64,000 nt of DNA from the NCBI GenBank assembly GCA_023702235.1, contig JAMQCR010000001.1:2356001-2420000 (forward strand), written 5' to 3'. The stretch comes from Neobacillus pocheonensis (GTDB lineage Bacteria; Bacillota; Bacilli; Bacillales; Cytobacillaceae). Positions 1 through 10,877 of this stretch are shown here, in pieces; the first letter of the stretch is position 1; each line of letters starts with the position of its first letter. The notes below the pieces were generated by a model. It searched no databases, was not told where the DNA came from, and saw only the letters and a program-made list of their open reading frames with translations. The position numbers and the translations under genes were made by a program.

Positions 1-1398
1 GGCCGATGGATTGAAGCCAATGAATACGGGTTACATGTGTTTCAGCTTGAAGGTGTTGATTATCGAGGAAAAAAAGACTCTGAATTAGCCGAGTATACAG
101 ATTTTTATGCTGATGCACTTCGCTATTGTGAAATTTCAGACGAAGAAACATGGAAAAACGGAACGGTTACTTATTGTGAAGAAATACTGCCAGTTCCTGA
201 TGGAACCACAAAAACATTCGATACCATTAAAGTTCCACTTTACCATGAAGATGGCAGTCGTCAGGGGCTGGTTATTATTGGCCGAGATATAACTGACAGA
301 AAAAATATGGCTCGACAGTTAGCTGAAAGCCAGCAGCGATACAAATCATTATTTGAATTCAATCCAGATATCGTCTACATGCTGGATTTAAATAGTGTTA
401 TTACAAATCTTAACCCGCAATTCGAGGTCATAACAGGTTATCGTCCTGAAAAACTGATTGGCAGAAACATCGTTCCCTTTATCCCAAAAAACCGCAAAAA
501 AGAAGTATTAGATATCATCTCAACGGTTCAAACCGATAAAAAGACCTGCATGATTGAGATTGATCTTAAACATGCTAACGGCGGCTTTATAACCCTGCAA
601 TTTACATCCCTTCCGATTGTTGTTGATGGACAAATTGCCGGAATTATTGGTTATGGAAGAGATGTTACGACTTTAAGGCAAACAGAAGAACGCTTAAGAA
701 GAACGGAGAAGCTTTCTGTAGTGGGTGAACTTTCCGCCAGTGTAGCCCATGAAATACGGAATCCCCTTACCTCTTTAAAAGGGTTTGTACAGATTTTACA
801 AGTGGAAGATGAGAAGCACCAATTTTATTATCAGATCATGTTGGATGAGTTAAATCGCATCAACCACATTGTCGGCGAGCTTTTGCTATTAGCGAAACCT
901 CAGCATTTAAAATATACGAAAGCGGATATTCAAAAAATATTATATGATGTCATCTCGTTATTAGGCACGGAAGCAAGCCTTTATAATGTTCAAATTGAAT
1001 TCTATTTTCCTGAAAAAGAAATATGGATTGAATGTGAACCCAATCAATTGAAGCAACTATTTATTAATGTAATAAAAAATGCCATTGAAGCGAATAAAAG
1101 TGGTGGTTCCATTTGGATAACGCTTGATCCTTTAGCGAAAGATCGAATCTCCATTACCGTTAAAGACAATGGCTGTGGGATTTCGCAAGAACGATTAACA
1201 AGAATTGGCGAACCCTTTTACTCTTCAAAAGAAAAAGGAACTGGATTAGGTTTAACAGTCAGCTTTAAAATCGTCGAATCTCATAACGGATCAATCCAAT
1301 TTGATAGTGAAATAAGTGAAGGAACATCTGTTCATATTGAGCTGCCCGTACAACAAAGCCGTTCTACTGTTGGCGTCCATTCAAAACATGCTGTTTAA
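1..1398 (+). CDS. PAS-domain sensor histidine kinase, 5' end outside window
   Basis: The reading frame is open to the left edge, so the GTG at 37 is not the real start and the N-terminus is missing. A PAS/PAC segment ends near codon 85 (counted from 37), and a second PAS domain covers about 100-215. The dimerisation/phosphoacceptor segment carries HEIRNPLTS (His near 240). The HATPase_c domain has an N-box (NVIKNAIEA), a G1 box (DNGCGIS) and a GTGLGL G2 box. No membrane segment is visible in the part present. This layout matches the soluble sporulation kinases (KinA/KinE type) that feed phosphate into the Spo0F-Spo0B-Spo0A relay; no response regulator follows it, which fits an orphan kinase. 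Family is certain, the exact orthologue is not. Confidence 0.85.
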   Translation, partial: GRWIEANEYGLHVFQLEGVDYRGKKDSELAEYTDFYADALRYCEISDEETWKNGTVTYCEEILPVPDGTTKTFDTIKVPLYHEDGSRQGLVIIGRDITDRKNMARQLAESQQRYKSLFEFNPDIVYMLDLNSVITNLNPQFEVITGYRPEKLIGRNIVPFIPKNRKKEVLDIISTVQTDKKTCMIEIDLKHANGGFITLQFTSLPIVVDGQIAGIIGYGRDVTTLRQTEERLRRTEKLSVVGELSASVAHEIRNPLTSLKGFVQILQVEDEKHQFYYQIMLDELNRINHIVGELLLLAKPQHLKYTKADIQKILYDVISLLGTEASLYNVQIEFYFPEKEIWIECEPNQLKQLFINVIKNAIEANKSGGSIWITLDPLAKDRISITVKDNGCGISQERLTRIGEPFYSSKEKGTGLGLTVSFKIVESHNGSIQFDSEISEGTSVHIELPVQQSRSTVGVHSKHAV

Positions 1399-1402
1399 CT
1401 AA

Positions 1403-1455
1403 GATCATAAAAACCTGCATTTGTTGTAAAAAACAAATGCAGGTTTTTTATGATC
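1403..1455 (+). terminator. Rho-independent terminator after the kinase gene
   Basis: A near-perfect inverted repeat of about 23 bases per arm ends in a T-run. The A-rich 5' arm makes it usable in both directions, so it may also end the convergent germination operon. Confidence 0.85.
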
Positions 1456-1513
1456 GTAGATTTAACTTTGATTATTCAAACACTTTTTTGTTTATTGCCA
1501 AAAAAAGCCCGCA

Positions 1514-2617
1514 TCAGGACGAGCTTGATTGTTTCTTTCTATTCCGAAAAAAGGCAATGATGAGTAACATGCATGGAATGACAATTTGAAAAGGCCAATG
1601 CAAATAAACCGGTACAAACTTCAAACCTTCTTCAATATGCTCCGCATAACTAGAGGCAATCGTCACGGAAGAACATAATATGATAAAACCGATTGGAAAA
1701 CCAAGCTTCCGTTGGTTTTTAAAATTAAAAATATCTGCAGCACCAGCAACTGCGGCATAGTAAAAAATGACTATTTTAAAAAACCCGCCGATTACTAAAT
1801 AAAGCATAAAAAATACATCGAGCCGCTCAATAAACCCCAATTGGATTTTGGAAATTGTGCTTAACAAGGGGAAAGTAGACCGTGTAAAAAGATCTACACC
1901 TAATGTAGCAATATCAACCACTGCCGTAATTGTAATATTAATACCGCTTAAAATCATCCCACCAAGGCAGACCCTCCTAACTTTTTTTTGGTCGTTTATG
2001 AACGGTAACATCATGGTGAAGACAATCATTTCTCCAAACGGAAAGGTGGTGGTGGTGCGTAAAGCGGTTTTTATTACAGGTTGCCATCCATTTTCTAATA
2101 TGGGTTTGAGGTTTTCCAAGTGGATTAAACCTGAAAAAACTACCAGCAGCATTCCTGATAACGCCATTATATAGACAATACCAAAAAATATCTGACCAAC
2201 TCTTGCAATCACTTCAAATCCCTTATGAATGGCATATATAATCGTTAGAATCATCAAGGTATTTATGACAAACAGAGGTGTACTTGAATAAATCGTCGTT
2301 GTTAATAGTTCACCAAAATCTCGCAAAACCCTCGCTGCAACATACATAAAATAGATAACATATAATAATCCAATAACTTTGCCAAACCACTTCCCGATTA
2401 TTTTTTGAAGATAACTAGTTAAGGGAAGATCAGGATAATATTTATACAGTTGGTAATAAACGCAGAAAAGGCAAAGACCTACCACCATCCCTAACAAGAT
2501 GGCAACCCAAGCATCCTGTTTCGCATCCGCCCCAAGACCAACAAGAACAGCACTGCCCATTTCAAACAATACAACCAAGACAAACAGCTCGGAAGCGTTA
2601 ATTTTTGCCTTTTCCAT
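1514..2617 (-). CDS. GerAB-family germination receptor B subunit (permease-like)
   Basis: A polytopic membrane protein of about 368 residues with roughly ten hydrophobic segments, in the endospore germination permease family (APC superfamily). B subunits sit in the spore inner membrane and bind the germinant. The N-terminus, KINASELFVLVVLFEMGSA, is typical. An upstream in-frame ATG at 2647 overlaps the gerXC stop, but family proteins usually begin at the ATG at 2617, which I prefer. It is the last gene of an A-C-B operon, the order seen in gerK of Bacillus subtilis. It is intact, unlike its two partners. Confidence 0.88.
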   Translation of the reverse strand: MEKAKINASELFVLVVLFEMGSAVLVGLGADAKQDAWVAILLGMVVGLCLFCVYYQLYKYYPDLPLTSYLQKIIGKWFGKVIGLLYVIYFMYVAARVLRDFGELLTTTIYSSTPLFVINTLMILTIIYAIHKGFEVIARVGQIFFGIVYIMALSGMLLVVFSGLIHLENLKPILENGWQPVIKTALRTTTTFPFGEMIVFTMMLPFINDQKKVRRVCLGGMILSGINITITAVVDIATLGVDLFTRSTFPLLSTISKIQLGFIERLDVFFMLYLVIGGFFKIVIFYYAAVAGAADIFNFKNQRKLGFPIGFIILCSSVTIASSYAEHIEEGLKFVPVYLHWPFQIVIPCMLLIIAFFRNRKKQSSSS

Positions 2618-2643
2618 ATCCTTCACTTCCCTTTGCAATAGGG

Positions 2644-3852
2644 TCATTTATTTATGTCAGACCAAAACGGTTTCGTCCTGACCCCTTCTCTGCGTATATA
2701 AGAATCAACCTTAACATTCACTTGAAGGCTGGCAAATTGTTCATCCCAATTCCCTTTTATTTTTTTCCAGAGTTTAGGATCTTCCCGATGAACCCTTTCA
2801 CCAAACCCGAAAATATCACACTTTAGTTTTTGCGCAGCTTTTACAGAAGATTGGATTTCCTCTGTAATTTTTTTTTCAACAGCCTTGTCAATTTTTTCTA
2901 TTATTGTTGGATTTGTTAAATCAATAGCTGTATTGGCTTCACTCATCCATCCCTCATCTTCTACCGCTACTTGTATTAGAGGTTTTCCATTTTTTATGAT
3001 GGCTGAAACCTTGGTTTTAGATCGAATTGGCACGAAGTTTAGTGCATTTTTTTTTCCATTCCAATTCAAGTTAATATCCGTGCTTTGAAGCTTATTTAAT
3101 ATCCATACAACCCCACGGCTTTATCATCATCCATCCAGCCCGTTAATTTCCCATTTTTAAATACAGCTAGCCCATCTGCCTCGAGAACCGCATCGGTAAC
3201 CGTTTGTTGCAAATTAGACGCTTTTTTTGCTTCTCCTTTTTTACCCTTCATTAAATATCCACTTACAACAGGATCTTTTCCGCTGCTAACTACTCCACTG
3301 AGAAAATCATCTATATTTACGAGCATATTTTCACCAAGCGTGCTTTCCGTTGATTTGAAGCTCTTTGGTGATTTTATTAGCCGGTAGTTTATCTAGAAGT
3401 GAGAGAGAACTGACCACAACATCGGCAGAAGTGTTTCTACTAATCACAATGTAAGTCGTCGTTCTAAATACGGGATCTCTCTCCAAGGCATCAAAGACAT
3501 TAAGCATTTGTGTTTTGGCAATTTCTTCACTGATGACAAGCAAATTCGTATGGGCATAATAGAGTTGCCGAGATACTTTTTTGGTTGCGTTTCTTGCAGC
3601 CTCCGTAAGGGTATTCCCAGAGGATTTAAAGATCGCTATCGGTAGTCCCTGACCTCCACCACTTTGTTGCCCTGACGAAACATTCCCTGGATTAACAATT
3701 TGAAACGATACGTCAAACTTCTTTGTTTTGCCCTTATCAATTCCCATTGCCATAACAAAGGCCAAGTCCGTAAGTTCCTTTTGATTCCAGCATGCACTCA
3801 GGGTAGGTAGGATTAAAACTATTAGTAAAAAAATTGAAATACACTTTTTCAT
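2644..3852 (-). CDS. GerAC-family germination receptor C subunit (lipoprotein), frameshifted
   Basis: The N-terminus is a lipoprotein signal with lipobox LSAC (Cys 21) followed by WNQKEL, the classic Ger(x)C start. The protein then runs through three frames: 3852-3331, about 3350-3096 and about 3100-2644. Joined, they give one continuous Ger(x)C protein of about 400 residues; for example, the motif GWMDDDKAVG leads on to WILNKLQSTDINLNWNG. The two switches are near 3347 and 3106. C subunits are anchored to the outer face of the spore inner membrane and are needed for receptor function. The ATG overlaps the end of gerXA by four bases, so translation is coupled. The breaks are probably read errors. 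Confidence 0.85.
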
Positions 3853-5547
3853 TCTTGATCACCGTTAGGTGGTTGTTCATCTGATTGTGTTGGCGGCTGT
3901 GGCTTTTGATTTTCCCCTGTCCTAATCATGTTTCCTTTACTAATAAACAAAGGCCGATTTTTCATAGCCCATATTGGAAAACGAACAAATATATCTTGTT
4001 GATTTTTAATGTTAAATGGCGCTAATGGCATCATGTATGGGATGCCAAATGAGCGCAACGAACATAAATGAATGGTCATAAACATAAGCCCTAGCATAAT
4101 TCCATAAAAACCTAACATTGTGGCTAATCCCATCAAAACAAAGCGAAGCAATCTTGCCGCAATAGCCATGGCGAATACTGGCGTTGAAAAATTGGCAATG
4201 GCCGTGATTGAAACAACGATTACCATTATAGGCGATACGAAACCTGCTTGAACTGCAGCCTGACCGATAACGAGTGCTCCAACGATGGAAACAGCCTGAC
4301 CGACAGCTCTTGGTAGTCTTAATCCGGCCTCCTTAAAATTTCAAAGGTAACCTCCATAATTAGCGCCTCGACAAATGCTGGGAATGGAACATTTTCACGT
4401 TGTGCAGCAATGGCAATGGCATCGGCGTTGGGATCATTTCCTGATGAAAGGTAGTCGCTGCAATATAAACAGCTGGTCCAATTAAGGCAATAAAAAAAGC
4501 TAAAATCCGTAATAGTCGAATTCCAGTTGATATATCAAAGCGGGAATAATAATCATCCGCTGCTTGAAAAAATTGAATAAAAATTGCGGGGGCTGTAAGG
4601 ACAAAGGGTGTTCCATCGACTATAATAGCTATTCTTCCTTCTAGTAAGTGAGAGGTGACAACATCAGGTCTTTCACAATGATAAGTAGTCGGAAACGTTG
4701 TCCATGTTTGGTCTTCAATCAATTGCTCAATATATCCTGAGCCTAAGATGGAATCCATATTGATCCGCTTTAATCTCTCTTTGATTTCCTCAACAATTTT
4801 GTCATTGGCTATTCCTTTGATATACATAATACCGACATCGGTTTGCGAAACAGTGCCAATTTTCATTGACTCTAACCATAAATTCGGGCTCTTTATTCGC
4901 CTCCGGATTAGGGCTGTATTTGTACGAAGTGTTTCTGTGAAAGAGTCCTTTGGACCCCGTATGGATAATTGGGTGCTTGGCTCGGTAATCGCACGCTTTT
5001 CCCAGCCTTTTGTTTCAACGTTTATCGCTTTATTGTATCCATCTAAAAAAATAACTGTATTACCCGAAAGGATGGCATCGTATACCTGATTCCAATCTTG
5101 AATCGTCTGAACGCTTCCTAAACCAGTTGCCATATTGAGCATCCATTGAAAAGAATCCACTTCTTCAATTTTTATATCTTCGGTTAGATTTTCTAGAAAA
5201 AAGTCGCTGATCAGATGACTATCAGCTAATCCATCTACATATACAACCGTTCCACGATCTTTTGAAAATCCAATTTCACGAAATATAATATCCGTACTGC
5301 TTCCGAATTCTTCTTTTATCCGAGAGATATTCTCTTGATAATCCCTGAGGATTGGCAAATCTTCCGGTTTCTGCGGATCTTGTTTTTGCCTATTATTATC
5401 GTCCTGTCGCTTTTTTTGTTTGTTTTTTAACATTTTAGAAATGATAGACACAATCTCCGCCTCACTTTTTCTCCAATAATGGATATATTGCCCAAAGACT
5501 TTTATACTATCCAATTCATGTATAGAACGTTCATTAGAATCGAACAA
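3849..5547 (-). CDS. GerAA-family germination receptor A subunit, frameshifted
   Basis: Residues 1-330 hold the cytoplasmic N-terminal domain and the first membrane helices (FFIALIGPAVYIA, then TTFHQEMIPTP). The frame is lost near 4424 and again near 4333. The frames joined read IAIAAQRENVPFPAFVEALIMEV, then EAGLRLPRAVGQAVS, and finish in the frame ending at 3849. These are hallmark spore germination protein A motifs. The first TTG (5547) has no ribosome binding site. A start further in, around the GTG at 5454 or the ATG at 5433 (MLKNKQKK), is more likely. It is the first gene of the A-C-B operon. Confidence 0.85.
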
Positions 5548-5570
5548 TAGAGGAAATAGTCGATTTGTAG

Positions 5571-5816
5571 GTGATGCAAGTGAAAATATTTTTTGTAACG
5601 CTTTTATTGGCTTCTTTATTATTAGTCCTTATCAGCTCAGTTGATCTCATCCTGGGCTTTAGCCTTCACAATTTATTATCGAAAGAATTAAATCCATTTC
5701 GAGTCATGGAACCTGCAGAATATATCATTTTAATTCTATTTTTACTTTTTTTCCTTATTAATGCCATTGGGGCATTCCTCAATAAGAAAAAAGGAAATAA
5801 TCCATCCTCCAGTTGA
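5571..5816 (+). CDS. Small two-TM protein, candidate germination receptor D subunit
   Basis: An 81-residue protein with two hydrophobic helices (about 5-27 and 48-67) and a short charged tail (KKKGNN). It starts at GTG 5571 or ATG 5574, after a weak AGGTG. It is transcribed divergently from the germination operon with almost no gap. Small two-helix D proteins next to ger operons, in either orientation, are known to modulate germinant receptors in Bacillus. Size, topology and position fit that group, but I did not recognise a diagnostic motif, so the assignment rests mostly on context. Confidence 0.5.
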   Translation: MMQVKIFFVTLLLASLLLVLISSVDLILGFSLHNLLSKELNPFRVMEPAEYIILILFLLFFLINAIGAFLNKKKGNNPSSS

Positions 5817-5954
5817 TCTTTTATATCAGGTTAAAAATCTCCTCTTTAGCTTTTCAATCGCAATTGGTTATTATTCCAGCAAATCCAAATTGTAGACACG
5901 AAGGAAAAATTGTAGTATTTTTATTTTGGAATTCGAAATTTAAAGGGAGGGATT

Positions 5955-6905
5955 ATGGTGGAATATCGGCGATTAGGAAACACCGGGTTAAAGGTTAGTG
6001 AAATCAGTTTAGGCAGCTGGCTTACATATGGAGGGTATGTGGAGGAGCAAAATGCAACCGCTTCAATTGATAAAGCCTACGATTTAGGCGTTAACTTTTT
6101 CGATACCGCTAATGTTTATATGCGTGGCGAAGCAGAAATCGTTGTTGGTAAAGCACTAAAGAAATATGTCCGTGACTCTTATGTTCTTGCTACTAAGGTA
6201 TTTTGGCCAATGGTGAACTATACCAAATGATTGTGGCGGCTATCACGTAAGCATATAATTGAACAATGCCATGCTAGCCTTAAACGCCTCAACACTGATT
6301 ATGTTGATATCTATTATTGCCACCGTTTTGATCCAGAAACGCCTCTTGAAGAGACATTAAGAGCTCTTGATGATTTAGTTCGTCAGGGAAAGGTCCTTTA
6401 TTTAGGTGTTAGTGAATGGACTGCTGAACAAATTACCGAAGCAGTACACCTCGCTGATAAGAAGCTTCTTGACCGAATTGTTGTTAACCAACCTCAATAT
6501 AGCATGCTTCAACGTTATATCGAAAAAGAAGTACTTCCTGTTAGTGAAAAGCATGGAATTGGTCAGGTTGTTTGGTCCCCTCTAGCCCAAGGGGTACTTA
6601 CTGGTAAATACAAAAAAGGTTCACAAGCTCCCAAGGGCAGCCGTGCAGCACAGGAAAAATTCAGCAATCTTTTCGGCTTGTTAACCGAGGAAAACCTGGA
6701 TAGAGTGGAACTTCTAAAAGAAGTGGCAAAAGACAATGGGCTTTCTCTTGCCAATCTTGCCCTTGCATGGATCTTAAGACAAAAAAATGTTGCAAGTGCT
6801 CTTGTCGGTGCCAGTCGTCCTGAACAGGTTGAAGAAAACGTTAAAGCATCTGGTGTGAAGTTAACCGAAGAAACACTTACTAGAATTGAAGATATTTTAA
6901 GATAA
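5955..6905 (+). CDS. Aldo/keto reductase, interrupted by in-frame TGA
   Basis: A (beta/alpha)8 NADPH-dependent oxidoreductase of about 316 residues, closest in feel to the YhdN/voltage-gated K+ channel beta-subunit branch. Visible: the N-terminal RRLGNTGLKVSEISLG, the catalytic Asp in NFFDTANVY, and the second-half motifs YYCHRFDPETPLEET and VVWSPLAQGVLTGKY. A TGA at 6228-6230 splits the frame. Around it another frame reads PNDCG, the residues expected before LSRKHI, so two compensating indels (near 6221 and at GGCGGC 6235-6240) explain the stop better than a true nonsense codon. It starts at ATG 5955 after GGGAGGG. It stands alone, with its own terminator. Confidence 0.85.
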
Positions 6906-6950
6906 AGATAGAAATACCTCTGTTAAAAGGAACCAGAGGTATTTCTATCT
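6906..6950 (+). terminator. Terminator after the aldo/keto reductase gene
   Basis: Perfect 17-base inverted repeat with an 11-base loop, between the reductase stop and the convergent MFS gene. It probably works in both directions; the T-run on the + side is short. Confidence 0.75.
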
Positions 6951-6957
6951 AATTTTC

Positions 6958-8179
6958 CTAAGCTTTTTCTACACTTGTCGATTTCATATGAATAAACGCT
7001 TGGTTTCCAATTTGAAAGAAAAAGATTCCACCGAGCGTAACGATACTAATGATCCAAAACATGATTGGTCCATGCAAATGACTTAAAAGGTATCCTCCAA
7101 AAATACGCCCAAGAAAATTCCCGATTTTTCGAAACTGTCCTGCACCAAAATAGGTGCCTCTTAAGTATTCGGGGGCAAGTTGATCAATCACCATGCTGCT
7201 TGAAGGGAAAATTAATATCTCGCCCAGTGTTAAAAATATAATCGAGATGATCGCTATGGCCCAAGCCGTTGATAAAGCTGCAAGAGAATAATCCAATTGC
7301 CATTAACAGCGCCCCAATAACCATGGCTTGCATTGGCTTAAACCTTTCTGCAAAATGGCTAATTGGCATTTGCAGGACGACAACCATTACAGCATTTATC
7401 GTAAGTAAAATCGAGAAAATGACTACGCCATTCTCAAGTCTGCCTTGCAAAAATTGTGGTAGATTGGAGTCCATTTGGACATAACCCATATTAACGATAA
7501 TTCCCCCTAATATAAGAAAACGCAGTGCCTTATCGGTTTTGATGATTCTAAACGCATCACCAATTAATACTGTCTTCTTAACACTTGGATCAACTTTCGG
7601 TATTATTAGCTTCCGCATAAAGAAAAATAAGACGAACGCATAAAGCAAATAGGTAGTGCCTGTTAAAGTAAAAGATACTTTTGCCGATGTTGTGGCTAGA
7701 TAGGCGCCGAAAAGTGGACCAACAGAGGCGCCGAAATTGATGGCTGTGTATCTTAGTGAGTATGCTTTCATTCGATTATGCTTTTCAGTTAAATCTGCCA
7801 TTAGTGCTTGTGATGTTGGTTCAAAGAAGGAATTGCAAAGTCCATTTAAGGCATTTAAGAGGATAAACCATCCTTGGCTATTAGCAATCGTGAAACCATA
7901 ATAGACAAATGCCAAGCTACACAAGGCAATCAGCATTACCCGCTTTCGACCGAAGCGATCCGATAAATGACCACCGATAAATCCGCCTACTGTTCCCATT
8001 AACGGACTCATTCCGACTGTTAGCCCAATTATGATTGGTGAAAGGTCCATATGTTTAGATAAATAGATAGATAGAAACGGCAGCGTCATAAACGCTAAGC
8101 CTCGTGATAAAACCGTCCCAATTAATAACACCCATACAATAGTATGGAACTGACCAATGTAAATTTTTAATTTATTCAT
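6958..8179 (-). CDS. MFS transporter, frameshifted
   Basis: Major facilitator superfamily protein of about 405 residues. The first part (8179 to about 7262) has the loop 2-3 signature GGHLSDRFGRKR and about eight helices. The last part (about 7261-6958) continues in another frame with GEILIFPSSSMVIDQLAPEYLRG and the final helices. The frame switch is at the GGGCC at 7259-7263: removing one G gives a smooth INGLAIAIISIIFL. Members of this branch are mostly drug/proton antiporters; the substrate cannot be read from sequence. It is a monocistronic unit downstream of the thiamine operon. Confidence 0.8.
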
Positions 8180-8302
8180 AAACTTCCTCGCATTTTCTAA
8201 GATTACTTTTTTAGTAAACCAATTTGTCTAGAAAATGTAAAGAATTTTCCTACTCTTCATTTACATAAATAAAGGGAGACCCATTTTGTGAGCCTCCTTA
8301 GC

Positions 8303-8953
8303 TTAAAGGACATTTTCACTTAGTCTTTGAGTTGTTTCTAAGATTTTTTCTGATTGGCTGATTGCGGTAATCACTGCCACCCCATCTGCTCCTGCCTTCA
8401 TAACCGTTCTAGCATTATCAATCGTAATCCCGCCAATCCCCACAATTGGGATATCCAGGCCATTCGCTCTTAACTCCTCAATAAGAGTTGTACCGCGAAC
8501 CTCTTTCGCATCTTCCTTTGTTTTCGTTGGAAAAATTGGACCTAAACCAAGATAATCTGCGCCATTCTTTATCGCTATTTTAGCTTCCTCAAGAGAGTGC
8601 GCAGAAACACCGAGAATTTTGTCACCGATTTTTTTGCGAATGTTCATTACCGGTTCATCCTCTTGACCGATATGAAGACCATCGGCATTTAGTTCTATTG
8701 CCAGGTCAATATCATCATTGACAATGAAGGGAATTCCCTTCGTCTTGCAAATGGCTTGCAGTTCTTTTGCTAGCATGTATTTTTCATGACCCTCTAGGGC
8801 ATCTTTTCCCTTTTCCCGGAACTGAAATATGGTAATACCGCCTTCAATTGCTTCTTCTACCACCTGTACAGGGTTTTTTACACAATTATTGCTGCCCACG
8901 ATGAAATAAACCTTTAATGCATCTCTTAATTTTTCTTCATTAATTCTTGGCAT
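8303..8953 (-). CDS. thiE: Thiamine-phosphate synthase
   Basis: 216 residues, TIM barrel. It joins HMP-PP and the thiazole phosphate to give thiamine monophosphate. Visible: QFREKG for diphosphate binding, [36 protein letters not shown], the phosphate loop [12 protein letters not shown], and IVGIGGI. It is the last gene of thiM-thiD-thiE and touches thiD by one base, so it is translationally coupled. Confidence 0.95.
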   Translation of the reverse strand: MPRINEEKLRDALKVYFIVGSNNCVKNPVQVVEEAIEGGITIFQFREKGKDALEGHEKYMLAKELQAICKTKGIPFIVNDDIDLAIELNADGLHIGQEDEPVMNIRKKIGDKILGVSAHSLEEAKIAIKNGADYLGLGPIFPTKTKEDAKEVRGTTLIEELRANGLDIPIVGIGGITIDNARTVMKAGADGVAVITAISQSEKILETTQRLSENVL

Positions 8954-9762
8954 TAAAGACCACTCCTTTTACAATTAAACGCCCAGTGATTTGTCGGTCC
9001 ATGACCTGCACCAATAGCTAATTCATCTTCAATCGCAGCCTGAATGAAGCTTTTTGCTGTAGTAACTGCATCATAAATGGTCGAGCCTTTCGCTAGTTCT
9101 GCTGTGATCGCAGCAGAAAACGTACAGCCAGTCCCATGGGTGTTTTTCGTCAAAATTCGTTTACTAGTAAAGTAATAAAATTCGTTACCATCATAGAGGA
9201 TGTCAACAGCGTCATCTGTTTCTTCGTCGTGCCCACCCTTAATCACTACATTCTTTACTCCAAAATCAAAAAGGCTTTTAGCGGCTTCTTGTTTATCATC
9301 CATTGTCTTAATCGACATGCCCGTTAACACTTCTGCTTCAGGAATATTCGGCGTAACCACCATCGAAAGCGGCAGCAGGTACTGTTTTAAAGCGGAAATG
9401 GCTTCTGTTTGCAATAACGAAGCCCCACCTTTTGCGATCATCACTGGGTCAACGACTACCTTGATCCAATTGTAGTGTTTTATTTTCTCTGAAACAGCCC
9501 GAATGATTTCGGCATTAAAAAGCATGCCTGTCTTCAATGCATCTACTCCAATATCCTCGCCAATCGATTCCATTTGGCTTGTAACTGCAACTGGTCCCAT
9601 TGGATATACAGCCTGAACACCCAAGGTATTTTGTGCGGTAATCGCCGTGATTGCTGACATCCCGAAGACACCCAACTCTTGAAATGTTTTTAAATCAGCC
9701 TGAATCCCGGCTCCGCCTCCAGAATCTGAACCAGCAATAGTTAATGCTTTTTTAATATTCAT
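8953..9762 (-). CDS. thiD: Hydroxymethylpyrimidine/phosphomethylpyrimidine kinase
   Basis: About 269 residues, ribokinase fold. It phosphorylates HMP and HMP-P to HMP-PP. The N-terminal [22 protein letters not shown], the [10 protein letters not shown] segment and the anion-hole/catalytic motif [13 protein letters not shown] are all present. I choose ATG 9762 ([11 protein letters not shown]) because AAGGAG lies at the right distance. The longer frame from 9801 would overlap thiM and has no such site. Confidence 0.95.
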   Translation of the reverse strand: MNIKKALTIAGSDSGGGAGIQADLKTFQELGVFGMSAITAITAQNTLGVQAVYPMGPVAVTSQMESIGEDIGVDALKTGMLFNAEIIRAVSEKIKHYNWIKVVVDPVMIAKGGASLLQTEAISALKQYLLPLSMVVTPNIPEAEVLTGMSIKTMDDKQEAAKSLFDFGVKNVVIKGGHDEETDDAVDILYDGNEFYYFTSKRILTKNTHGTGCTFSAAITAELAKGSTIYDAVTTAKSFIQAAIEDELAIGAGHGPTNHWAFNCKRSGL

Positions 9763-9775
9763 AGAAAAACACTCC

Positions 9776-10591
9776 TTACACTTGTTCGATTTTTTCAACA
9801 TTACCGTATTTTACTATTTCATCATTTGAAACAAGTGCCAGCTGATTGAGCAATTCGATTTGGAAACTACCTGGTCCCTCATGAGCTGTTTTGTCAGCTG
9901 CTATTTCGGCAACGATTCCATAATAAACTAAGGCTGCTGTGGATGCGAGGACAAAATCTTTTTCAATTGCAGCAAACGCCCCAATTACGGAGGTCAACAA
10001 ACATCCCGTACCCGTGACCTTTGTCAGTAATGGGTGACCATTATGAACAACATAGGTAGTCTCACCATCAGAAATCACATCGTCTTTACCCGTAATCACG
10101 ACCACTGTATTTAATTTTTTTGCAGTCAGAATGGCTAGTTCAACGGTATTGCCGTTTGAATGCCCGGCATCCACCCCTTTTATTTCCCATTGATATCCAG
10201 CCACATTAGCGATTTCCGCAGCATTACCTCGCAGAACAGATATTTTCACTTCATTCATCATTTTCTTTGCCGTTTCAGTGCGATAGGATGTAGCACCAGC
10301 GCCCACTGGGTCAAAAATAACCGGTACTCCATGCTCGTTTGCAGATTTACCTGCGATGATCATCGATTCAACCACGGTTGAGTTTAAGGTTCCTATATTT
10401 AAAACTAGTGCTCCAGCGATTTTTGCCATATCGGCGACTTCTTCAGCAGCATAGGCCATTACCGGTGATGCACCTAGTGACAGCAAGCCATTTGCTGTAA
10501 AATTTGTCACTACAACATTCGTGATATTATGTATCAGTGGATTAACCACTCTTAATTTTTTTAACAATGTGCTAATGATTTCCTGATTCAT
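9776..10591 (-). CDS. thiM: Hydroxyethylthiazole kinase
   Basis: About 271 residues, ribokinase-like. It salvages the thiazole alcohol by phosphorylation. Family motifs: [26 protein letters not shown] at the N-terminus, [10 protein letters not shown], and the catalytic [15 protein letters not shown]. Two ATGs lie six bases apart; AGGAGG is only 2 bases before the first (10597) but 8 before the second (10591), so 10591 decides the start. First gene after the TPP riboswitch. The operon encodes salvage and coupling enzymes only; no thiC or thiG is here. Confidence 0.95.
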   Translation of the reverse strand: MNQEIISTLLKKLRVVNPLIHNITNVVVTNFTANGLLSLGASPVMAYAAEEVADMAKIAGALVLNIGTLNSTVVESMIIAGKSANEHGVPVIFDPVGAGATSYRTETAKKMMNEVKISVLRGNAAEIANVAGYQWEIKGVDAGHSNGNTVELAILTAKKLNTVVVITGKDDVISDGETTYVVHNGHPLLTKVTGTGCLLTSVIGAFAAIEKDFVLASTAALVYYGIVAEIAADKTAHEGPGSFQIELLNQLALVSNDEIVKYGNVEKIEQV

Positions 10592-10639
10592 TTTCATTTC
10601 CTCCTTTTAATAAGTAGCCATTTACTAGTAATCTTTTAA

Positions 10640-10672
10640 AAAATAAAAAGTCAGATCCATTACAGACCTGAC
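10640..10672 (-). terminator. Attenuator terminator of the TPP riboswitch
   Basis: On the minus strand an 8-base stem with one G-U pair is followed by a T-rich tract, between the aptamer and thiM. This is the expected expression platform: TPP binding should favour this terminator. Confidence 0.8.
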
Positions 10673-10698
10673 AAAGTGGTAAGTGAGGAGAAATTATT

Positions 10699-10796
10699 TT
10701 TTCCGCTACTTTCCTACGCTGGTATCATCCAGATCAGGTCCAAAGGGTCGAAAACGAATAATGTTTTCTCTCAGCTCAAACCTGGGCACCCCTAGT
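10699..10796 (-). ncRNA. TPP riboswitch (THI element)
   Basis: Read on the minus strand it starts with CTAGGGGTGCCC, then GCTGAGAG, then ACCCTTTGGACCTGATCTGG and ends GATACCAGCGTAGGAAAG. These are the conserved strands of the TPP aptamer (P2/P3 and the CUGAGA pyrimidine-sensing loop). It leads into thiM. Confidence 0.97.
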
Positions 10797-10877
10797 AGTA
10801 ATAAATCTTATTCTTATCTTATAATAATATCTCTTCCTTACTGATTCGTAAATAAAAATGCATGTAGAAAATTTTCC

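Noticed and set aside
2644..5547. Germination operon as a decayed pseudogene locus
   Set aside because: All breaks are single-base changes with family motifs intact on both sides, the B gene is perfect, and the same kind of break hits unrelated and needed genes across the window.
6228..6230. In-frame TGA in the aldo/keto reductase as a selenocysteine codon
   Set aside because: The residues around it only match the family in another frame (PNDCG), so two indels explain it. No Sec-insertion hairpin follows, and Cys or Sec is not used at this place in the family.
8262..8292. Terminator between thiE and the MFS gene
   Set aside because: The stem AAGGAGGCTCA/TGGGTCTCCCTT is too mismatched to support with confidence, although some terminator is expected here.
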